DNA from: Ignavibacteriota bacterium
GTDB lineage: Bacteria; Bacteroidota; Ignavibacteria; UBA10030; UBA6906
Direction of reading: 5' to 3'
NCBI GenBank assembly: GCA_016707525.1
Contig: JADJHP010000007.1
Location: 62,001-126,000, forward strand
DNA: 64,000 bases
The position numbers and the translations under genes were made by a program. Below the pieces are notes generated by a model. It saw nothing but the letters and a program-made list of their open reading frames with translations, made no database searches and had not been told where the DNA came from. Of this stretch, positions 58,958-64,000 are shown in pieces. Positions within the stretch are counted from its first letter, which is position 1, and each line of letters starts with the position of its first letter.

Positions 58958-59494
58958 ATGAAACCTAAAGTCGCAACGATATGGCTCGGAGGCTGCTCCG
59001 GTTGCCACATGTCGTTCCTGGACCTCGATGAACGCCTCATCGACCTGGCGGACAAGATCGAACTTGTCTACTCACCCATCGCCGATGTGAAGGAATTCCC
59101 GCGCGATGTGGATGTGACCCTCGTCGAAGGCGCCGTCGCGAGCTATGAACACGAAGAACTCGCCCGCCTCATCCGGCGGAACTCACGCTTTGTGGTATCG
59201 TTCGGCGATTGCGCGGTGACCGGCAATGTGACGGCCATGCGCAACTCGCTGGACCTGGATGACGTGCTGAACCGTGCGTACGTCGAACTCGCCGACACCA
59301 CCCCCCGCGTCCCCCGGGACTACCCGACGATCGCGGAGCTGATGAAACAGGCGCGTCCGCTGCACGAATACATCACCGTGGATGCGTTCATTCACGGGTG
59401 CCCGCCCACCGCCGACCAGATCTGGTCCGCGGTCACCGAACTGCTCGCGGGCAAGAAACCGGAACTCACACACGTCTTCCTGCGGTACGGATAA
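58958..59494 (+). CDS. hoxY: [NiFe] hydrogenase small subunit HoxY
   Basis: A 178-aa small subunit without signal peptide. The proximal-cluster cysteines are WLGGCSGCHMS, GDCAVTGN and HGCPPTADQI, as expected for a cytoplasmic group 3 enzyme with one [4Fe-4S] cluster. It lies 16 bases after hoxU and 7 bases before hoxH. Confidence 0.92.
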   Translation: MKPKVATIWLGGCSGCHMSFLDLDERLIDLADKIELVYSPIADVKEFPRDVDVTLVEGAVASYEHEELARLIRRNSRFVVSFGDCAVTGNVTAMRNSLDLDDVLNRAYVELADTTPRVPRDYPTIAELMKQARPLHEYITVDAFIHGCPPTADQIWSAVTELLAGKKPELTHVFLRYG

Positions 59495-59501
59495 GAGGAA
59501 C

Positions 59502-60938
59502 ATGACCATGCCTACAAGCACTATCACCATCAACCCCGTGACGCGTATCGAAGGACACGCGAAGATCACGATCCAGCTGGATGAACACGGCGTCGCGCAG
59601 GATGCGCGCTTCCATGTGAACGAGTTCCGCGGCTTCGAGAAGTTCTGCGAAGGGCGCGTGCTGTGGGAGATGGGCGGCATCACGTCGCGCATCTGCGGTA
59701 TCTGCCCCACCAGCCACCTCGTCACCTCGGCCAAGGCCGGCGATGCCATCCTGTCCGTGACCATCCCGGAAACGGCACAGGCACTGCGCCGCATCATCAC
59801 CCTCGCCCAGTGGCTGCAGTCGCATGCCCTGAGCTTCTTCCACCTGTCGTCGCCCGACTTCCTCCTCGGGTTCGATTCCGACCCGGCCAAGCGGAACATC
59901 TTCGGCCTGATCGCATCGGACAAGGAGTTCGCGCGCCGTGGCATCCGGCTGCGGAAATTCGGACAGGAGATCATCGAGGTCCTCGGCAGCCGCCGTATCC
60001 ACACCCCCTGGGCTGTGGCAGGCGGCGTCCGTGAACCCCTGGAACCGGAAAAGAGGGACTACCTCCTCAACTGGATCCCGGAAGCGAGAGAGACCGCCCT
60101 CCTGGCGCTCGCAACGCTGAAGCAGATCCACGTGAAGTTCGAGAAGGATATCCCGAACTACGGCAACTTCCGTTCGCTGTTCGTCGGACTCGTCGCGCCG
60201 GACGGCGCACTGGAATACTACGACGGCACCCTGCGCGTCATGGATGGCGACGGCAATATCATCGCCGACAAGGTGAACCCGTCGGATTTCCACGACTACT
60301 TCGGCGAGGCTTCGGAAGAGTGGTCCTATCTGAAGTTCCCGTACTACAAGCCGCTCGGCTACGCCAAGGGGATGTACCGCGTGGGCCCGCTCGCCCGCGT
60401 GAACATCTGCGATTATATCGACACCCCCCTTGCCGAAGCAGAGCGGAAGGAGTTCAAGGCGCTGGGGGGCGGCGTCGGTGTGGTCAATAACTCCTTCTAT
60501 TTCCACTACGCGCGCCTGATCGAGATCCTCTTCTGCGTGGAGAAGGTCGAACAACTGCTGCACGACCCGGTCACGATGGGGCACAACATCCGCGCCAAAG
60601 CCATGATCAATCAGCTCCATGGCATCGGCGCCAGCGAAGCTCCCCGCGGCACACTGTTCCATGACTATACGGTCACCGAAGACGCCCTGCTCAGCCGGGT
60701 GGACCTCGTGATCGCCACCGCCCAGAACAACCTCGCGATGAACCGGACGGTCCGGCAACTCGCGCTGCAATACCTGGACGGCGCAAAGGTCACAGAAGGA
60801 CTCCTGAACAGGATCGAGGCCGGGATCCGCTGCTTCGATCCATGCCTGTCGTGCTCCACGCATGCCATCGGCATGATGCCGCTGCATGTGCAGGTGGTCG
60901 ATCCGGAGAACAACGTGCTGTGTGACGTCCGCCGATGA
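59502..60938 (+). CDS. hoxH: [NiFe] hydrogenase large subunit HoxH
   Basis: ATG 59502 begins a 478-aa protein. The nickel ligands are Cys65 and Cys68 (SRICGICPTSH, L1) and Cys448 and Cys451 (DPCLSCSTH, L2). After His454 there are 24 residues (AIGMMPLHVQ to CDVRR), the C-terminal peptide removed during maturation. VTRIEGHAKI is the conserved N-terminal strand. Sequence and partner genes place it in group 3d (NAD-coupled, bidirectional) rather than the bifurcating or F420-linked types; this rests on gene content, not a tree. The stop overlaps the protease start by 4 bases. Confidence 0.92.
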   Translation: MTMPTSTITINPVTRIEGHAKITIQLDEHGVAQDARFHVNEFRGFEKFCEGRVLWEMGGITSRICGICPTSHLVTSAKAGDAILSVTIPETAQALRRIITLAQWLQSHALSFFHLSSPDFLLGFDSDPAKRNIFGLIASDKEFARRGIRLRKFGQEIIEVLGSRRIHTPWAVAGGVREPLEPEKRDYLLNWIPEARETALLALATLKQIHVKFEKDIPNYGNFRSLFVGLVAPDGALEYYDGTLRVMDGDGNIIADKVNPSDFHDYFGEASEEWSYLKFPYYKPLGYAKGMYRVGPLARVNICDYIDTPLAEAERKEFKALGGGVGVVNNSFYFHYARLIEILFCVEKVEQLLHDPVTMGHNIRAKAMINQLHGIGASEAPRGTLFHDYTVTEDALLSRVDLVIATAQNNLAMNRTVRQLALQYLDGAKVTEGLLNRIEAGIRCFDPCLSCSTHAIGMMPLHVQVVDPENNVLCDVRR

Positions 60939-61372
60939 AAACAACGCTGGTGATCGGCATCGGGAACACCATTCGCGGGGACGACGGCGCGGGCATCCGC
61001 GTCGCCGAACGCATCGCTGCACGTCACACAGAGGTTGATATCCTGTGCGTGCAGCAACTCTCCCCCGAGCATGCCGACACCATCGCGCGGTACGATCGTC
61101 TGATCGTTGTGGATGCGAGTGTCACCGCGGACGCCGTCCGGGTGACACCGCTCCACGCGGCAGAGGACATGCACATGCCACGCACCCACAACGTCACCCC
61201 GGAAGGGGTCATGGCCCTGTCATCGACACTCTATGACCGCGTGCCGGCCGAAGCACTGCTCGTCGAGATCCCGGCATCGCAGTGCGATTTCACAGAAGAA
61301 CTCTCCCCCTCTACCGCGGCATTCGCCGCCACCGCCCTCGGCATCATTTCCCGGCACGTCACGGAGAACTGA
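60935..61372 (+). CDS. hoxW: Hydrogenase maturation protease (HoxW-like)
   Basis: A 145-aa peptidase of the HycI/HybD family. The nickel-sensing site is in GIGNTIRGDDGAG (Asp16/Asp17); the other conserved positions are VVDASVT and THNVTPEG. It cleaves the C-terminal peptide of HoxH after nickel insertion. It lies in the operon right after its substrate gene with a four-base overlap. hypF begins 2 bases after its stop. Confidence 0.85.
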   Translation: MKTTLVIGIGNTIRGDDGAGIRVAERIAARHTEVDILCVQQLSPEHADTIARYDRLIVVDASVTADAVRVTPLHAAEDMHMPRTHNVTPEGVMALSSTLYDRVPAEALLVEIPASQCDFTEELSPSTAAFAATALGIISRHVTEN

Positions 61373-61374
61373 CC

Positions 61375-63678
61375 GTGACACAGCGCCTGCATGCTGTCAT
61401 CCGCGGGGCTGTGCAGGGTGTGGGATTCCGCCCCTTCGTCTTCCGCCTTGCCACGGAACTCGGCCTCACCGGCTGGGTCCTGAATTCCTCGCAGGGGGTC
61501 TTCCTCGAAGCGGAAGGACCGCAGGAACGGCTCGAGGACCTCATGCTCCGCCTCGCACGCGAGGCGCCCCCGCGCGCATGGATCCAGAGCGCAGAATTCT
61601 CCTGGCGCGATCCCGCGGGGTATACGGCGTTCGAGATCCGCGCAAGCGACGGGGCAGGGCCAAAGACCACACTGGTGCTGCCCGACTGCGCAAGTTGCCC
61701 CGACTGTGTGCGCGAGATCTTCGACCCGCAGAACCGCCGCTACCGTTACGCCTTCACCAATTGCACCAACTGCGGCCCGCGCTACTCGATCATCGAGACG
61801 CTGCCGTACGACCGCCCGAACACCACCATGCGCGGGTTCACGATGTGTCCCGCCTGCCGGGCCGAGTACGACAACCCGCACGACCGGCGTTTTCATGCCC
61901 AGCCGAATGCCTGCCCCGTGTGCGGGCCACGGCTCACGCTCTGCGATGTGCACGGGACGGTGATCGCGTCGGAGGACGCTGCCCTCCGCCACGCCGTGGC
62001 CGCCCTCCGGGAAGGACGGATCATCGCGGTGAAGGGCATCGGCGGCTTCCATCTGATGGCCGATGCCGGAAACCCCGATACCGTCAGACTCCTCCGCCAA
62101 CGCAAAGCCCGCGAAGAGAAGCCCTTCGCGGTGATGTGCCCGTCGATCGAGAGCGTCCGTGCACTCTGCGGCGTTGCTCCATTGGAAGAACGCCTTCTCA
62201 CCTCTCCGGAGGCACCGATCGTCCTGCTGACACGGCGGCAAGAGGCCCATCCGCTCATCTGCGCCGGCGTGGCACCCGGAAACCCGACACTCGGGGTGAT
62301 GCTGCCCTATGCCCCGCTGCACCACCTCCTGCTTCATGATGCGGGGATCCCCCTGATCGCAACGAGCGGCAACCGGAGCGATGAACCGATCTGCACGGAT
62401 GAACATGTCGTGCGCGATCGGCTTGGCCATATCGCCGACCTGTTCCTGGTCCACAACCGCCCCATCGCCCGGCACGTGGATGATTCGATCGTCCGCCTGA
62501 TGGCCGGCCGTGAACTCGTCCTCCGCCGCGCCCGGGGCTATGCCCCGCTCCCGGTGATGCTGGATGCGCCCGTGCCTGACCTCCTTGCGGTGGGTGCACA
62601 TCTGAAGAGCACCGTTGCCCTTTCACGGGGGAATGCGGTCTTTGTCAGTCAGCATCTCGGCGACCTCGAAACCCCGGAAGCGTTCGACGCCTTCCGGCAT
62701 GAAGCCGGCCGGTTGCAGGAACTGTTCGGCGGGAAACCCGCCGCGGTTGTTTCTGACCTCCATCCCGACTATCTTTCCAGCACGTATGCACGGTCGCGCA
62801 CGGAGCCCGTCATCACGGTGCAGCACCACGAGGCACACGTCGCCGCATGTATGGCGGAGAACGGTATCACCGGCCCAGCACTCGGTGTGGCCTGGGATGG
62901 CACCGGGCTCGGCTCCGACCGGACGATCTGGGGCGGCGAATGGTTCGCAACCGGAGAGAGTGGCTTCAGGCGCGTGGCGCATCTCCGGACCTTTCCGCTC
63001 CCCGGCGGCGATCACGCCACCCGCGAACCGCGCCGCAGCGCATTCGGGCTGCTGCACACGATCTTCGGTGCAGAGACAGCGGCATTGACCGACCTTGCAC
63101 CGGTGCAGTGCTGGAAGCCGGCCGAACGCACGGCGCTGATGCAGATGATCGACCGGGGGGTGAATGCGCCGCACACCTCGAGTGCCGGACGGTTGTTCGA
63201 TGCGGTGAGCGCACTCATCGGCCTTCGCCTCGTGAATGCTTTCGAAGGCCAGGCGGCCATGGAACTGGAATGGCAGGCGAACGGGACGGGTGGTTCTCCC
63301 TATCCGTTCCTCTGCCGCCCCGCGCCGCAGGAGGGGCAACCGATCGTGGTCGACTGGGAACCGATGATCATTGCGTTGCTCGCCGACATCCGGCGCGGTG
63401 CTTCGGCGCCGGAGATGTCGGCACGCTTCCATGACACACTCGCAGGCATCATCGTGCAGGTGGCGGAGATGTGCGGGCTCGAGCGCGTCGTCCTCAGCGG
63501 CGGATGTTTTCAGAATAGAAGAGTGACGGAAGCCGCCATCGACGGATTGCGCGCTGCCGGCTTCCAGCCCTCCTGGCACCAGCGCATTCCACCCAACGAC
63601 GGTGGCATTGCGGTAGGACAGATCGTGAGAGCTGCACAGGACAGGAAGCTGGAAGAGGGACAAAGGAACACACGGTAG
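61375..63678 (+). CDS. hypF: Carbamoyltransferase HypF
   Basis: GTG 61375, with GGAGAA eight bases before, gives 767 aa beginning with the acylphosphatase domain (VQGVGFRPFVFRLA). Then come two zinc fingers (CASCPDC with CTNCGP, CPACRAEY with CPVCGP), a YrdC-like domain (IAVKGIGGFHLMADA) and a Kae1-like domain (VQHHEAHVAACMAE, VAWDGTGLG, VLSGGCFQN). HypF makes the carbamoyl group that becomes cyanide on the active-site iron. All domains are complete. Confidence 0.93.
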   Translation: MTQRLHAVIRGAVQGVGFRPFVFRLATELGLTGWVLNSSQGVFLEAEGPQERLEDLMLRLAREAPPRAWIQSAEFSWRDPAGYTAFEIRASDGAGPKTTLVLPDCASCPDCVREIFDPQNRRYRYAFTNCTNCGPRYSIIETLPYDRPNTTMRGFTMCPACRAEYDNPHDRRFHAQPNACPVCGPRLTLCDVHGTVIASEDAALRHAVAALREGRIIAVKGIGGFHLMADAGNPDTVRLLRQRKAREEKPFAVMCPSIESVRALCGVAPLEERLLTSPEAPIVLLTRRQEAHPLICAGVAPGNPTLGVMLPYAPLHHLLLHDAGIPLIATSGNRSDEPICTDEHVVRDRLGHIADLFLVHNRPIARHVDDSIVRLMAGRELVLRRARGYAPLPVMLDAPVPDLLAVGAHLKSTVALSRGNAVFVSQHLGDLETPEAFDAFRHEAGRLQELFGGKPAAVVSDLHPDYLSSTYARSRTEPVITVQHHEAHVAACMAENGITGPALGVAWDGTGLGSDRTIWGGEWFATGESGFRRVAHLRTFPLPGGDHATREPRRSAFGLLHTIFGAETAALTDLAPVQCWKPAERTALMQMIDRGVNAPHTSSAGRLFDAVSALIGLRLVNAFEGQAAMELEWQANGTGGSPYPFLCRPAPQEGQPIVVDWEPMIIALLADIRRGASAPEMSARFHDTLAGIIVQVAEMCGLERVVLSGGCFQNRRVTEAAIDGLRAAGFQPSWHQRIPPNDGGIAVGQIVRAAQDRKLEEGQRNTR

Positions 63679-63734
63679 CGCTTCGCAACGAATTGCCACA
63701 CCATGCTTCACATGTATCGAGGAGATGAATCCCC

Positions 63735-63977
63735 ATGTGTCTCGCCGTTCCAGGTAAAGTGCTGTCGATCAACCGCGGTGCGGAGCCCGTCATGGGCACC
63801 GTGAGCTTCGCGGGCGTGCAGAAGGAGATCTGCCTGGAATGGGTCCCGGAGGTCCAGGTGGGGAATTACGTGCTGGTGCATGTGGGATTCGCACTCAATA
63901 CGATCGATGACCAGGATGCCGAGGAGACACTCCGCCTCCTCCGCGAGATGGGCGAGCTCGACGATGAAGTTCGTTGA
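63735..63977 (+). CDS. hypC: Hydrogenase assembly chaperone HypC/HupF
   Basis: An 80-aa protein starting MCLAVPGKVLSI, with the essential Cys2 for binding HypD and the large-subunit precursor. The central GVQKEICLEWVPEVQVGNYVLVHVGFAL is the OB-like fold core. It overlaps hypD by 14 bases. A ribosome site, GAGGAGA, lies upstream. Confidence 0.93.
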   Translation: MCLAVPGKVLSINRGAEPVMGTVSFAGVQKEICLEWVPEVQVGNYVLVHVGFALNTIDDQDAEETLRLLREMGELDDEVR

Positions 63978-64000
63978 CGAATACCGCGACCGGGCCACGG
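63964..64000 (+). CDS. hypD: Hydrogenase expression protein HypD, partial start
   Basis: ATG 63964 lies inside the last codons of hypC. The 12 visible residues (MKFVDEYRDRAT) match the N-terminus of HypD, and hypC-hypD overlaps are common. The rest is outside the window. Confidence 0.75.
   Translation, partial: MKFVDEYRDRAT

Noticed and set aside
59466..61022. 518-codon minus-strand frame opposite hoxH
   Set aside because: Antisense shadow of a fully conserved hydrogenase gene.

Overview
The window is GC-rich (roughly 60-62% by eye), densely coded bacterial chromosome. No tRNA, rRNA, CRISPR array, prophage or intact insertion sequence is visible. The protein content points to the Bacteroidota/Ignavibacteriota side of the FCB group. 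Several secreted proteins end in type IX secretion (T9SS) sorting domains with NYPNPFN-like motifs, and there are a PorV/PorQ-family barrel and Oar-like TonB receptors with carboxypeptidase-like N-terminal domains. The promoters I can read are of the TTGACA-17-TATxxT type rather than the classical Bacteroidetes -33/-7 type, which fits an Ignavibacteria/Kapabacteria-like lineage better than core Bacteroidetes. That placement is inference.

Layout. 1-3714 (-): partial DsbD/ScsB-type reductant transporter, a tiny membrane protein, a TrmH-type tRNA methylase, an EamA transporter and a TPR-like protein. 3794-9633 (-): two large secreted T9SS cargo proteins, an M14 metallocarboxypeptidase and a PLD-type nuclease split by a frameshift. 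10083-13376 (+): an Oar-like TonB receptor. 13757-16246 (+): an aminotransferase and a DUF1015 protein, probably linked to serine metabolism. 16283-17972: an XRE/S24 LexA-like repressor divergent from a DUF72 gene, with overlapping promoters around one palindromic operator. 18079-21260 (-): a RAYT-derived protein with a 39-bp tandem-repeat tail, an atypical SDR, MarC and a small protein. 21310-35470 (-): a 14-kb cell-envelope cluster of patatin-Omp85, lipoproteins, a PorV/PorQ protein, a TonB receptor and T9SS cargo, starting from a strong sigma70-like promoter. 35587-39824 (+): BatA-like membrane protein, HflX (frameshifted) and inositol monophosphatase. 39835-49190 (-): a long housekeeping operon of glnD, murI, radical SAM, YfiT-like, porin-like, pyrE, Nudix, HAD, pyrimidine-nucleoside phosphorylase and CBS genes. 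49306-54186: small membrane protein, site-2 protease, GH78 rhamnosidase and pirin.

54278-64000 (+) holds a nearly complete group 3d-type (NAD-linked) [NiFe] hydrogenase locus: hypA, hypB, then a clear sigma54 (-24/-12) promoter with palindromic upstream sites, then hoxE-F-U-Y-H, a maturation protease, hypF, hypC and the start of hypD. The core enzyme and most of its maturation factors therefore sit under one apparently sigma54-dependent promoter.

Four genes (PLD nuclease, RAYT-like, hflX, hoxF) are each split by a single-base indel, in three cases inside a short G or C run. A fifth gene (YfiT-like) may have the same defect at its start. Because hflX and hoxF are otherwise perfectly conserved and sit in intact operons, I favour sequencing or consensus errors over real pseudogenes.
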